This document shows positions 8,082 to 17,442 of a DNA stretch of 64,000 nucleotides, piece by piece. The first letter of the stretch is position 1. Each line of letters begins with the position of its first letter. This stretch comes from Streptomyces eurythermus. GTDB taxonomy: Bacteria; Actinomycetota; Actinomycetes; Streptomycetales; Streptomycetaceae. A program made the position numbers and the translations under genes. The notes beneath the pieces were generated by a model. The model made no database searches, was not told the origin of the DNA, and saw nothing but the letters and a program-made list of their open reading frames with translations. Where the stretch lies: assembly GCF_014649115.1 (NCBI RefSeq), contig NZ_BMSK01000011.1, positions 62,001 through 126,000 of the forward strand, in the 5' to 3' direction.

Positions 8082-10183
8082 CCCTCGGACAGCAGGCCGG
8101 CCAGGATCCGGTCGGGGGTGAGGGGGAGTTCGCGGAAGCGGATGCCGGTGGCGTGGTGGACGGCGTTGCCGAGGGCGGCGGCGGTGCCGACGATGCCGAT
8201 CTCGCCGATGCCCTTGCTGCCCATGGGGTTGAGGTGGGGGTCGTCCTCCTCGATCCAGTGGGCCTCGATGTCGGGGACGTCGGCGTGCACGGGCACGTGG
8301 TAGGAGGCGAGGTCGGCCTCGGGGAAGTCACCGAACGCCGGGTCCAGGGTGCTGTGTTCGGTCAGGGCCATGCCGAGGCCCATGACCATGGCGCCGGTGA
8401 ACTGGGAGCGGGCGGTGCGGGCGTTGAGGATGCGGCCGGCGGCGTAGACGCCGAGCAGCCGGCGGACCCGGAGCTCGCCGGTGACGGTGTCGACGGCGAC
8501 CTCGGCGAAGTGGGCGCCGAACGCGTGCTTGGCGTAAGGGCTGTCGGCGTCGGCCTTCCCGGTGGTGTCGGCGCGGGTCTCGATGCCCTCGGCGGGCAGC
8601 GGTCCGGGGTGGGCGGCCAGCCGGGAGGCGAGTTCGGCGCAGGCGTCGTGGACGGGCCAGCCCCAGGAGGCGGTGCCCATGGAGCCGCCGGCCAGCCAGG
8701 CGTACGGCAGGTCGCTGTGCCCGATCTCGACGCGGACCCGGTCCAGGGGCGCGCCGAGCGTGTCGGCGGCGATCTGGGCGAGGACGGTACGGGCGCCGGT
8801 GCCGATGTCGGTGGCGTTGATCCGGATGGTGAAGGTGCCGTCGGGCAGTGCGCGGGCCGCCGCGGCGGACGGCTGGGCGGCGGCCGGGTAGGTGGCCGCG
8901 GCCACTCCGGTGCCGGTCAGCCACGGGCCTTCGCGGCGCGTCCCGGGGCGCGGGTCGCGTCCGTCCCAGTCGAAGCGGCGGGCGCCCTCGCGCAGGCAGG
9001 CGACGAGGCTGCGGCTGCTGAAGGGTTTGCCGCTGCCGGGCTCCCGGTCGGGTTCGTTGCGCAGGCGCAGCTCCACCGGGTCGATGCCGAGGGCGTCGGC
9101 GAGTTCGTCCATGGCCGACTCCAGGGCGTACATGCCGGGTGCCTCGCCGGGGGCGCGCATCCAGGACGGGCTGGGGACGTCGAGCGCGGTCACCCGGTGG
9201 GTGCTGAGCAGGGCCGGGGTGGCGTACATGACGCGGGAGGGCAGCGCGGCCTGTTCGACGAACTCGCGCACCCGGCTGGTGTGGGTGGTGACCTCGTGCA
9301 GCAGGGCGGTGAGCCGGCCGTCGGGGCGGGCGCCGAGCCGCAGCCGCTGCACGGTGGGGGCGCGGTGGCCGACGGTGGTGGGCAGGTGGCGGCGGGGGTA
9401 GGCGACGGTGACGGGGCGGCCGGTGCGGCGGGCGGCCAGGGCGGCGAGGACGACGTCGGGGCGGGGGGTGCCCTTGGAGCCGAAGCCGCCGCCGACGTGT
9501 TCGGTGACGGCGGTGACGTGGTCCTCGGGCAGTTCGAACATCCCGGCGAGCACGGACCGCACGGTGCTGCCGCCCTGGCTGGAGGTGTACACGGTGAGCC
9601 GGTCGCCGTCCCAGTGGGCGGTGCTGGCGTGCGGTTCCATGGGGTGGTTGTGCAGCGGCGGCACCCGGTAGGTGACGTCGAGGCGGACCTCGGCGGCGGC
9701 GTAGGCGGCCGCCGGGTCGCCCTGTTCCAGCCGGCCGGGCTGGCCGCCGGCCTCCTCGGGTTCGTAGGCGTCCGGGTGACCGGGGACGAGGGTGACGTCG
9801 TGGGGTTCGGGGGCGTAGTGGACGCGGACCGCGCGGGCGGCGGCGCGTGCCGTCTCCAGGGTGTCGGCGACCGCCAGGGCCACGCACCAGCCGCGGTGCG
9901 GCACCTTCGGGTTCTGCAGCAGGGCGAGGGTGTGGTCCTCGGGTTCGGCGAGCCGGGGGGCGTCGCCGGGGGTGAGGACGGCGAGGACGCCGGGCAGGGC
10001 GAGGGCCGCGGAGGTGTCGACGGAGGTGACCCGGCCGTGGGCGATCGCGGCGGGCACGGGCCAGGCGTGGGCGCGGCCGGGCAGGGTGTACTCGGCCGCG
10101 TAGCGGGCGGCGCCGGTGACCTTCTGGCGTCCTTCGCGGCGCTCGGCGGGGGCACCCAGGGCGGTGCCGGTCGTACCGGTCAT
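8078..10183 (-). CDS. molybdopterin-binding subunit of xanthine/aldehyde dehydrogenase (PaoC/YagR type)
   Basis: 701 aa large subunit that binds molybdopterin cytosine dinucleotide and carries the active site. MCD-binding segments include EHVGGGFGSKGTPRPD and GGSMGTASWGWP; the catalytic Glu is in MGSKGIGEIGIVGTAAALGNAV near the C-terminus. Length fits PaoC (about 730 aa) rather than the larger CoxL. A strong GAGGAGG ribosome site precedes the ATG. It lies last in a gamma-beta-alpha order (2Fe-2S, FAD, Mo) 20 bp after the FAD subunit. Such enzymes oxidise aldehydes or N-heterocycles in cytoplasm or periplasm; the Fe-S subunit here lacks a Tat signal, which argues for the cytoplasm. Confidence 0.93.
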   Translation of the reverse strand: MTGTTGTALGAPAERREGRQKVTGAARYAAEYTLPGRAHAWPVPAAIAHGRVTSVDTSAALALPGVLAVLTPGDAPRLAEPEDHTLALLQNPKVPHRGWCVALAVADTLETARAAARAVRVHYAPEPHDVTLVPGHPDAYEPEEAGGQPGRLEQGDPAAAYAAAEVRLDVTYRVPPLHNHPMEPHASTAHWDGDRLTVYTSSQGGSTVRSVLAGMFELPEDHVTAVTEHVGGGFGSKGTPRPDVVLAALAARRTGRPVTVAYPRRHLPTTVGHRAPTVQRLRLGARPDGRLTALLHEVTTHTSRVREFVEQAALPSRVMYATPALLSTHRVTALDVPSPSWMRAPGEAPGMYALESAMDELADALGIDPVELRLRNEPDREPGSGKPFSSRSLVACLREGARRFDWDGRDPRPGTRREGPWLTGTGVAAATYPAAAQPSAAAARALPDGTFTIRINATDIGTGARTVLAQIAADTLGAPLDRVRVEIGHSDLPYAWLAGGSMGTASWGWPVHDACAELASRLAAHPGPLPAEGIETRADTTGKADADSPYAKHAFGAHFAEVAVDTVTGELRVRRLLGVYAAGRILNARTARSQFTGAMVMGLGMALTEHSTLDPAFGDFPEADLASYHVPVHADVPDIEAHWIEEDDPHLNPMGSKGIGEIGIVGTAAALGNAVHHATGIRFRELPLTPDRILAGLLSEG

Positions 10184-10203
10184 GGGGGTCCTCCTCGGTC
10201 GGC

Positions 10204-11199
10204 TCAGGCCGTCGCGGTGGCCGGGGCGAGACGGTTCAGGACGTCCAGGGCGAGGTTGCGGGCGAGGGACACCTTGTAGGCGTTGTCCCGCAGCGGCTCG
10301 GCGTGCGCGAGTTCGAGGGCGACGGCTCCTTCGAAGGCGTCCGGTGTGGCGGGGGCGCCGAGCAGGGCGAGTTCGGTGTGCCGGGCCCGCCAGGGGCGGT
10401 GGGCGAGCCCGCCGAAGGCGATGCCCACCTGGTCGACGATCCCGTCCGCGACGCGCAGCGCGACGGCGACGGAGGCGAGGGCGAAGGCGTACGACGCCCG
10501 GTCCCGGGCCTTGCGGTAGGCGGAGGGCACGCCGGCGGTGGCGGCCGGGAGCAGCACGGCGGTGATCAGTTCGCCGGGGCGGATCCAGGTGTCCCGTTCG
10601 GGGTGTTCGCCGGGCAGCCGGTGGAAGTCGGCCACGGGCAGCCGGCGGGTGCCCTCGGGGCCGTACAGCTCCACCTGGGCGTCGAGGGCGGCGAGGGCGA
10701 CGGCCATGTCGGAGGGGTGGGTGGCGATGCAGCGCGCGGAGTGGCCGAGGACGGCGTGGTCGCGGTGGACGCCGTCGCGGGCGCCGCAGCCGCTGCCCGG
10801 TTCCCGCTTGTTGCAGGGCTTGTCCAGGTCCTGGAAGTAGGGGCAGCGGGTGCGCTGGAGGAGGTTGCCGCCGGTGGTGGCGACGTTGCGCAGCTGGGCG
10901 GAGGCGCCCGAGAGGAGGGCCTGGGACAGGGCGGGCCAGCGGTCGCGCACGCGCGGGTCGGCGGCGAGGTCGCTGTTGCGGACGGTGGCGCCGGCGCGCA
11001 GCGAGCCGTCGGGCAGTTCCTCGATGGTGTCCAGCGGCAGCCGGCCCACGTCGATGAGGACGGTGGGTTGTTCCACGCCGAGTTTGACCAGGTCGACCAG
11101 GTTGGTGCCGCCGGCCAGGTAGCGGGCGCCGGGGTGGGCGGCGTAGGCCTCGGCGGCCTCCTGGAGGGTGCCGGGGCGCAGGTATCCGAAGCCGTTCAC
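10204..11199 (-). CDS. FAD-binding subunit with extra [4Fe-4S] site (PaoB type)
   Basis: 331 aa. FAD-binding motifs AGGTNLVDLVK and TTGGNLLQRTRCPYF are those of the CO-dehydrogenase flavoprotein family. The cysteine-rich insert RTRCPYFQDLDKPCNKREPGSGCGA is characteristic of PaoB-like subunits, where four cysteines bind a [4Fe-4S] cluster between FAD and the other centres. GTG start at 11199 overlaps the 2Fe-2S subunit stop (GTGA). It passes electrons from the molybdenum site to an acceptor. Confidence 0.92.
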   Translation of the reverse strand: MNGFGYLRPGTLQEAAEAYAAHPGARYLAGGTNLVDLVKLGVEQPTVLIDVGRLPLDTIEELPDGSLRAGATVRNSDLAADPRVRDRWPALSQALLSGASAQLRNVATTGGNLLQRTRCPYFQDLDKPCNKREPGSGCGARDGVHRDHAVLGHSARCIATHPSDMAVALAALDAQVELYGPEGTRRLPVADFHRLPGEHPERDTWIRPGELITAVLLPAATAGVPSAYRKARDRASYAFALASVAVALRVADGIVDQVGIAFGGLAHRPWRARHTELALLGAPATPDAFEGAVALELAHAEPLRDNAYKVSLARNLALDVLNRLAPATATA

Positions 11200-11726
11200 T
11201 CGATCACGTCCTCGATCGCCCCGACGATGCGGGGGTAGGCGCCGCAGCGGCAGAGGTTGCCGCTCATCCGCTCGCGGATCTCGGTCCGGTCCAGCGGGAC
11301 GGGCCGGCCGGAGGGGGCGGCGGGGTCGGTGACGTGGGAGGGGTGGCCGGCCGCGGCCTCGGCGAGCAGGCCCACGGCGGAGCAGAGCTGGCCGGGGGTG
11401 CAGTAGCCGCACTGGAAGGCGTCGCGGTCCAGGAAGGCCCGCTGGAGCGGGTGCGGTTCCTCGCCGTCGCCGCCGAGGCCCTCGACGGTGGTGATCTCGC
11501 TGCCGTCGAGGGTGACCGCGAGCAGCAGACAGCTGTTGACGCGGCGGCCGTCGGCCAGCACGGTGCAGGCGCCGCACTGGCCGTGGTCGCAGCCCTTCTT
11601 GGAACCGGTGAGGTCCAGGTCCTCACGCAGGAGGTCCAGCAGGACGCGCCGGTTGTCGACGCGCAGGGTGTGGGGTTTGCCGTTGACCCGGAGGGTGACC
11701 TCGGAGTGGTGGGATGCGCTGGTCAT
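11196..11726 (-). CDS. [2Fe-2S] subunit of xanthine/aldehyde dehydrogenase (PaoA/CoxS type)
   Basis: 176 aa. Plant-type ferredoxin cluster in KKGCDHGQCGACTVL and the second, all-alpha cluster in FQCGYCTPGQLC and GNLCRCGAY: all eight cysteines are present. No Tat signal precedes it from the ATG at 11726, in contrast to periplasmic E. coli PaoA. First gene of the three-subunit operon; the 133-bp gap upstream holds two 30-bp direct repeats. Confidence 0.94.
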   Translation of the reverse strand: MTSASHHSEVTLRVNGKPHTLRVDNRRVLLDLLREDLDLTGSKKGCDHGQCGACTVLADGRRVNSCLLLAVTLDGSEITTVEGLGGDGEEPHPLQRAFLDRDAFQCGYCTPGQLCSAVGLLAEAAAGHPSHVTDPAAPSGRPVPLDRTEIRERMSGNLCRCGAYPRIVGAIEDVIE

Positions 11727-11760
11727 GGGCGGGGATGACCTTCCGGACGGACGATGCTGC

Positions 11761-11825
11761 CGTTCCCACCGCGTATCCAGTCGCCCCCGCCTCACACGTC
11801 CCGCCGCGTAACCGGTCGCCCCCGC
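11761..11825. repeat. two 29-30-bp direct repeats upstream of the aldehyde dehydrogenase operon
   Basis: Copies at 11761-11790 and 11797-11825 share CCGCGTA-CC-GTCGCCCCCGC with a few substitutions and one indel. They sit 35 to 100 bp before the 2Fe-2S gene, where an activator or repressor would bind; nothing else identifies them. Confidence 0.55.
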
Positions 11826-11859
11826 GCCACCCGTCCCGCCGGAGCTGGGCCACTACCGC

Positions 11860-13758
11860 TCAGCCGGCCGGCGGTGCCATCGCCGCCGCCGGTTCGCCGC
11901 GGGTCGCGAACTGGGTCCGGTGCAGCTCGGCGTAGCGTCCCTGGGCCGCCAGCAGCTCGTCGTGGGTGCCGCGCTCCACGATGCGGCCGGACTCCACGAC
12001 GAGGATCTGGTCGGCGGCGCGGACGGTGGACAGGCGGTGGGCGATGACGACGGCGGTACGGCCCTGGAGCGCCTCGGCGAGCGCCTCCTGCACGGCCGCC
12101 TCGGAGGTGTTGTCCAGGTGGGCGGTGGCCTCGTCCAGGATGACCACGCGCTGGCGGGCCAGCAGCAGCCGGGCGATGGTCATGCGCTGGCGTTCGCCGC
12201 CGGAGAGCCGGTAGCCGCGCTCGCCGACGACCGTGTCCAGGCCGTCGGGCAGGGCGCGTACGACATCGGTGAGCCGGGCCCGGCCGAGGGCGTCCCACAG
12301 CTCCTCGTCGGTGGCGTCGGGGCGGGCCAGCAGCAGGTTGGCGCGGACGGTGTCGTGGAAGAGGTGGCCGTCCTGGGTGACCATGCCGAGGGTGGCGCGC
12401 AGCGAGGCGGAGGTGAGGTCGCGGACGTCGACCCCGCCGATACGGACCGCGCCGGAGTCGACGTCGTACAGGCGCGGCAGCAGCTGGGCGATGGTGGACT
12501 TGCCGGCGCCGGAGGAGCCGACGAGGGCGACGGTCTGCCCGGGTTCGGCGCGGAAGGAGATGCCGTGCAGCACCTCGGTGCCGCCGCGGGTGTCGAGCGC
12601 GGCGACCTCCTCCAGGGAGGCGAGGGAGACCTGGTCGGCGGCCGGGTAGGCGAAGCGGACGGCGTCGAACTCGACGGCGACCGGGCCCTCGGGGACCTCG
12701 CGGGCGTCCGGCTTCTCCTCGATGAGGGGCCTCAGGTCCAGCACCTCGAAGACCCGCTCGAAGCTGACGAGCGCGCTCATCACCTCGACCCGGGCCCCGG
12801 CGAGCGCGGTCAGCGGGGCGTACAGCCGGGTCAGCAGCAGGGCGAGGGAGACGACCGCGCCGGGCTCCAGGGTGTCGTGCAGGGCGAACCAGCCGCCGAG
12901 GCCGTAGACGAGGGCCAGGGCGAGCGCGGAGACCAGGGTGAGGGAGGTGATGAAGACGGACTGGGCGGTGGCGGTGCGGACGCCGATGTCCCGGACCCGG
13001 GCGGCGCGGGCGGCGAACTCCGCGGACTCCTGCTCCGGGCGGCCGAACAGCTTGACCAGGGTGGCGCCGGGGGCGGAGAACCGTTCGGTCATCCGGGTGC
13101 CCATGGCCGCGTTCAGGGCCGCCGCCTCCCGCTGCATCCGGGCCATCCGGCTGCCCATGCGGCGGGCGGGCAGCACGAACACCGGCAGCAGTACCAGCGC
13201 GAGCAGGGTGATCTGCCAGGACAGGGTCAGCATGACGGCGAGCGTGAGCAGCAGCGTGACGAGGTTGCTGACGACGCCGGACAGGGTGTTGGCGAAGGCC
13301 CGCTGGGCGCCGATCACGTCGTTGTTGAGCCGGCTGACCAGCGCTCCCGTACGGGTACGTGTGAAGAACGCGACAGGCATGCGCTGCACATGATCGAACA
13401 CAGCCGTTCTGAGGTCGAGGATGAGTCCCTCCCCGAGCGTCGCCGACAGGCGCCGGCCGAGGATGCCGAGCCCCGCCTCGGCGAGCGCGACGAGCGCGAT
13501 GAGCAGGGAGAGCCGGATCACTCGGGCGGAGTCGTGCCCCGCCACGATCGCGTCGACGACGCGTCCGGCGAGCACGGGGGTGGCGACGGCGAGCAGCGCG
13601 GTCACCACCCCGATCAGCACGAACCGGGCGATGCCGGCGCGGTGCGGGCGGGCGAAGGCGGCGATCCGGCGCAGCGTGGCGCGGGCGAACGGGCGACGCT
13701 GGGACTGCGCGTTCATCACGCTGTGCAGCTGCGTCCAGGCGGTGGTCTCCATGCTCAT
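11860..13758 (-). CDS. ABC exporter, fused membrane and ATPase domains; SoxR-regulon type
   Basis: 632 aa half-transporter. Six membrane spans (residues ~30-330) with the coupling-helix region RMPVAFFTRTRTGALVSRLNND, then an ATPase domain with Walker A GSSGAGKST, signature LSGGERQRM, Walker B VVILDEATAHLD and switch His IAHRLSTV. It should act as a dimer exporting a hydrophobic or redox-active compound. A near-perfect SoxR box and a MerR-type promoter with 19-bp spacing stand directly upstream. From memory the S. coelicolor SoxR regulon includes an ABC transporter (SCO7008) a few genes from icdA, and icd is also nearby here. The substrate would be a redox-cycling metabolite; that is inferred from the regulator. 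Confidence 0.93.
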   Translation of the reverse strand: MSMETTAWTQLHSVMNAQSQRRPFARATLRRIAAFARPHRAGIARFVLIGVVTALLAVATPVLAGRVVDAIVAGHDSARVIRLSLLIALVALAEAGLGILGRRLSATLGEGLILDLRTAVFDHVQRMPVAFFTRTRTGALVSRLNNDVIGAQRAFANTLSGVVSNLVTLLLTLAVMLTLSWQITLLALVLLPVFVLPARRMGSRMARMQREAAALNAAMGTRMTERFSAPGATLVKLFGRPEQESAEFAARAARVRDIGVRTATAQSVFITSLTLVSALALALVYGLGGWFALHDTLEPGAVVSLALLLTRLYAPLTALAGARVEVMSALVSFERVFEVLDLRPLIEEKPDAREVPEGPVAVEFDAVRFAYPAADQVSLASLEEVAALDTRGGTEVLHGISFRAEPGQTVALVGSSGAGKSTIAQLLPRLYDVDSGAVRIGGVDVRDLTSASLRATLGMVTQDGHLFHDTVRANLLLARPDATDEELWDALGRARLTDVVRALPDGLDTVVGERGYRLSGGERQRMTIARLLLARQRVVILDEATAHLDNTSEAAVQEALAEALQGRTAVVIAHRLSTVRAADQILVVESGRIVERGTHDELLAAQGRYAELHRTQFATRGEPAAAMAPPAG

Positions 13759-13765
13759 GCCGACG

Positions 13766-13796
13766 ACGGTAGGACCTCAAGCTTCGTTGAGGTCAA
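13766..13796 (-). promoter_or_regulatory. SoxR box and MerR-type promoter of the ABC exporter
   Basis: On the minus strand TTGACC (13796-13791), a 19-bp spacer, then TACCGT (13771-13766). The over-long 19-bp spacer is the signature of MerR-family activated promoters. The palindrome CCTCAAGCTTCGTTGAGG (13775-13792; arms extend to GACCTCAA/TTGAGGTC) matches the E. coli soxS box CCTCAAGTTAACTTGAGG at 14 of 18 bases. The predicted start point falls at or next to the ATG at 13758, so the mRNA would be leaderless. Confidence 0.85.
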
Positions 13797-13848
13797 GGTC
13801 GGCGGTTTTTCACCCGGGGTTCGGACGGCGCGGCCATCCTCGGGTGCC

Positions 13849-14787
13849 GTGACGATCCCCCGCCGCGTCCCCGTCCGCCGGGTGCTCTGCCTGGTGCCGC
13901 TCGCGCTGGTCGCCGTGGCCGCCGTACGGCACCGCGCCCTGCTCGCCGAGGGCTTCGGCCAGCTGCGCACCGCGTCCTGGCCGTGGCTGCTCGTCGCGGC
14001 CGGCGCCACCTGTCTGACCTGGGTGGCCGCGGCCGTCACCCGGCAGGGCGCGGTGGTGCAGCCGCTGCCGAAGGGCCGGCTGCTCGCCACCCAGTTCGCG
14101 GCGGCCGCCGCCAACCACCTGCTGCCCACGGGGCTCGGCGCGGGCGCCGTGAACCTGCGCTTCATGACCGTGTGCGGAGTGCCGCTCGCCCGGTCCTCGG
14201 CCGCGCTCGCCCTGTATCTGCTGGCCGAGTCCGTGGGCCGGCTCGGACTGCTGGCCGCGCTGCTGATCGCCTTCCCGGGCGCGCTGCGGCCCGGGGCACT
14301 GCTGCCGGACCACCCGGCGCGGGTGCTGCCGGTCGCCGCGGGCCTGCTGCTCCTGGCGGCCACCGGCCTGGCCCTGGTACGGCCGCTGCGCGCGCGGGTG
14401 CGGTCCTTCGTACGGGAGGCCCTGGGCGAGGCGCGGTCGGTGCACGCCCGGCCCGCCCGGGCGCTGGCGCTGTGGGGCGGCTCGCTGGCCTTCCCCGCGC
14501 TCCAGGCGGCCGGGCTGGCCGCGGTCGGCCGGGCGCTGGGGCTGCCGGTGCCGCCCGCCCACACGGCGCTCGCCTATCTCGCGGCGACGGTCGCGGTGGC
14601 CCTGGTGCCCACCCCCGGCGGGCTCGGTTCCGTGGAGGCGGCGCTGATCGTGGCCCTGGTCGCGGTGGGCGGCCCGGCGGCGCCGGCCACGGCGGTGGTC
14701 CTCGCCTACCGGATCATCACCGTGTGGCTGCCGCTGCTGCCGGGGGCGGTGACGCTGGGGGCGCTGGTGCGGCTGAAGGTCATCTGA
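13849..14787 (+). CDS. lysylphosphatidylglycerol-synthetase-like/UPF0104 membrane protein
   Basis: 312 aa with about eight hydrophobic segments. Family marks: QFAAAAANHLLPTGLGAGAVNLRF (flippase-domain loop), VALVPTPGGLGSVEAALIVAL and a closing YRIITVWLPLLPGA. The catalytic GNAT-like half of MprF is absent, so it is a stand-alone flippase-type domain of unknown lipid. I use the GTG at 13849 because everything upstream is antisense to the exporter; the ribosome site is weak. It is divergent from the exporter across the SoxR box, so it may share that control. Confidence 0.82.
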   Translation: MTIPRRVPVRRVLCLVPLALVAVAAVRHRALLAEGFGQLRTASWPWLLVAAGATCLTWVAAAVTRQGAVVQPLPKGRLLATQFAAAAANHLLPTGLGAGAVNLRFMTVCGVPLARSSAALALYLLAESVGRLGLLAALLIAFPGALRPGALLPDHPARVLPVAAGLLLLAATGLALVRPLRARVRSFVREALGEARSVHARPARALALWGGSLAFPALQAAGLAAVGRALGLPVPPAHTALAYLAATVAVALVPTPGGLGSVEAALIVALVAVGGPAAPATAVVLAYRIITVWLPLLPGAVTLGALVRLKVI

Positions 14788-14809
14788 GGCGCCGGCGGCC
14801 GCCGGCGCC
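14788..14809. terminator. perfect 22-bp palindrome between convergent genes
   Basis: GGCGCCGGCGG followed at once by its exact complement, immediately after the TGA of the membrane protein and five bases before the stop of the minus-strand oxidoreductase. It can fold on either strand as a bidirectional terminator. Confidence 0.65.
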
Positions 14810-14813
14810 CCGC

Positions 14814-16046
14814 TCAGCCGGTGCTCACCCGCACCGGTCCGCCCCCGGGGTCGACGCGGTCGTGCCAGCGGGCGGTGAGGGTCAGGGTGCGGTGCGGCAG
14901 GGCGACTCGGGGGACGGGCCGGGTGCGGTGCAGGAGGCGGCCGTCCTGGTGGACGTACAGGACCGGGCGGGGCGGCGGGGTGCCGGTGCGCAGGAGGTGG
15001 TGGTCGGGCCGGGCCCCGGGGGTGACGCGGTTCGGGGTGATCCAGCGCAGCGGCGCGGACACCAGGACGGGCACCCCGGGGTCCGGCCAGGGAGCGCCCG
15101 CCAGGTGGTCCAGGACCGCGCGGGCCGCCCGGGCGCCCTCCAGGGCCGCGGTGCGGGCGGGCTCCACGGCGTGCAGCAGGTCGCCCGCGGCGAAGACACC
15201 GGGGCGCGAGGTGTGCCAGGCGCCGTCGGCCGCGGGGCCGCGGGTGCCGGGGTCGAGGACGAGGCCGCCGCGCCGGGCCAGTTCGTGGTCGGGTACGAAG
15301 TCGCCGGTGAAGACCACGGTGTCGCAGGGCAGGACCGCCGTACGGCCGTCGCGGTGGCGGACCCGGACGCCGGACAGCCGTCCGTGGCCGAGGAGTTCGG
15401 TGACCGTGGCGGAGGTCAGCAGGGGGATGCCGTGGTACAGCCGGGCCGCCTGGGCGCGGGCGCGGCCGGTGTGGGCCCGCGGGTCTTCCGTGACCAGGGC
15501 GACGACCTCGGTGCCGGCCGCGCGCAGGGTGCCGGCGGCCGCGTAGGAGACGTCCTCGGCGCCGACGACGACCGCGCGGGTGCCGATGTGCTGCCCGAAC
15601 AGGTGGACGGCCCGCTGGAGTTCGCCGGTGGTGCAGACGCCGGCGGGGCGGGTGCCGGGCACCAGGCGGGCGGCGCGGGGGCGTTCGCGGGCGCCGGTGG
15701 CGAGGACGACCGCCCGGGCCCGGACGGTCTCCGGGCCGCCGGGGCCGACGGTGGTGACCACGGGGCCCCCGCGCGCCCAGTCCAGTGCCGTCACCCCGGT
15801 GCGCAGGGTGGCGCCGGCCCGTTCGGCGGCCTCGGTGAGCAGCCGGGCGTAGCGGGGGCCGGTGAGCGGGCGGGTCAGGGTGCCGAAGCCGCCGTGGGCG
15901 CTGTGCCGGGGCACGCCGCCGGGCTCGGGCTCGCGCTCCAGCACCTCCACCCGCCCGGCGCCGGCCGCGGCCAGCCGTGCGGCGGCGGCGAGCCCGGCGG
16001 GACCGGCGCCGACGACGAGGACGTCCACGTGCCGTACGGCGGTCAT
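14814..16046 (-). CDS. FAD/NAD(P)-dependent oxidoreductase (HcnB/GlpB-like partner)
   Basis: 410 aa. Dinucleotide fold at the N-terminus (VLVVGAGPAGLAAAARLA), second nucleotide site (VVLATGARERPRAARLVPG; RAVVVGAEDVSYAAAG) and the FAD-closing motif RPGVFAAGDLLHAVEPARTAALEG. It overlaps the upstream GlpA-like gene by ATGA and is last in a kinase-dehydrogenase-oxidoreductase operon. By analogy with anaerobic glycerol-3-phosphate dehydrogenase it probably takes electrons from the GlpA-like subunit. Confidence 0.88.
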   Translation of the reverse strand: MTAVRHVDVLVVGAGPAGLAAAARLAAAGAGRVEVLEREPEPGGVPRHSAHGGFGTLTRPLTGPRYARLLTEAAERAGATLRTGVTALDWARGGPVVTTVGPGGPETVRARAVVLATGARERPRAARLVPGTRPAGVCTTGELQRAVHLFGQHIGTRAVVVGAEDVSYAAAGTLRAAGTEVVALVTEDPRAHTGRARAQAARLYHGIPLLTSATVTELLGHGRLSGVRVRHRDGRTAVLPCDTVVFTGDFVPDHELARRGGLVLDPGTRGPAADGAWHTSRPGVFAAGDLLHAVEPARTAALEGARAARAVLDHLAGAPWPDPGVPVLVSAPLRWITPNRVTPGARPDHHLLRTGTPPPRPVLYVHQDGRLLHRTRPVPRVALPHRTLTLTARWHDRVDPGGGPVRVSTG

Positions 16047-17442
16047 GACCCCGTTCCCCGTTCGAACAGCTCGCGGACCGCCGCCCCGCAGTAGAAGCCC
16101 TGGCAGCGGCCGGCCCCGGCGCGGGTGCGGCGGCGCAGGCCCTCCAGGCCGCGCGGCGGGATGGTACTGGCGAGGGCGTCGCGGATCTCGCCCCGGGAGA
16201 CGCGCTCGCAGTGGCAGACCAGGGTGCCGTACTCGGGGTCGGCGGCGACCAGGTCGGCCCGCCGGCAGGGCCGGGGGGAGGCCTCGCCGAGGTCGGGCAG
16301 GGTCACCGGCTCGGGTTCGCGTACCGGGCCGGGGTCGAGCCCGGCGCCGGCCAGCAGCCCGGTGACGTGGGCGGCGATGGCCATCGAGGCGGTCAGGCCG
16401 GTGGAGCGGATGCCGCCGACGGTGACGTACGCCTGCCCGGGGTGGGCGGTGATGCGGTAGTCCTCGTGCCCGGTGGCCGCGCGCAGCCCGGCGTAGACGG
16501 CGGTGACCTCCTCCTCCACCAGGGCGGGCAGGATGCGCCGTCCCTTCTCCCGCAGGGTGGCAAGGCCCTCGGCGGTGGATTCGGTGGCGTGTTTGTCGCG
16601 CAGGTCCTCGGCGGTGGGGCCGAGCAGGACGTTGCCGTGGACGGTGGGCGCGACCAGGACGCCCTTGCCGAGGGCGGTCGGCACGGGCAGCAGGATGTGC
16701 CGCACCAGGGGGCGGGCGAACTTGTCGTAGACCAGGAGCTGGCCGCGGCGCGGGGTGACGGTGAAGTCGTCGTGGCCGAGGGCGCGGTCCAGGGTGTCGG
16801 CGTGCAGTCCGGCCGCGTTGACCAGGTGGCGGGCGTACAGGGTGCCCCGGCTGGTGGTCAGCCGGTGTCCGCCGTCCCAGGCCACGTCCCGCACGGCGGT
16901 GTTCAGGTGCAGGTCGGTGCCGGCGCGGACCGCCTGGGTGGCGTAGGCCAGGGTGGTCGTCCAGGGGCAGATGACGCTCTCGCCGGGGACGTGCAGGGCG
17001 CCGAGCGCGCCGGGGCCGAGGTGCGGCTCACGGGTGTACAGCTCCTCGGGGCCGAGCAGGGCGGTGTCGTGGCAGCCGTTGTCCTCGGCCTTCCGGGCCA
17101 GCCGGGGCAGGGCGGCGAGCTGTTCCCCGTCCCAGGCGACCAGCAGGGCGCCGACCCGTTCGACGGGGATGCCGTTCCGGGCGGCGTAGGCGCCGAGCAG
17201 GGTGTGGCCCTCGCGGACCAGCCGGGCCTCCAGGGTGCCCGGGGTGGCGTCGAAACCGGTGTGCAGGATCGCGGTGTTGGCCTTGGAGGTGCCCTGGCCG
17301 ACGTCGTCCTGAGCCTCCACGAGGGCGACGCGCAGCCGGGGGTGGCGGGCGAGTTCGCGGGCGATGGCGCAGCCGACCACGCCGGCGCCGACGATCGCGA
17401 CGTCGTACGGCGTCCGCGGGAGCGGTCCGGCCGCGGTGACGG

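Noticed and set aside
13983..16094. 703-codon plus-strand frame over the flippase-like gene and the FAD oxidoreductase
   Set aside because: Translation is Gly/Arg/Ala-rich without motifs and is antisense or frame-shifted to two well-supported genes.
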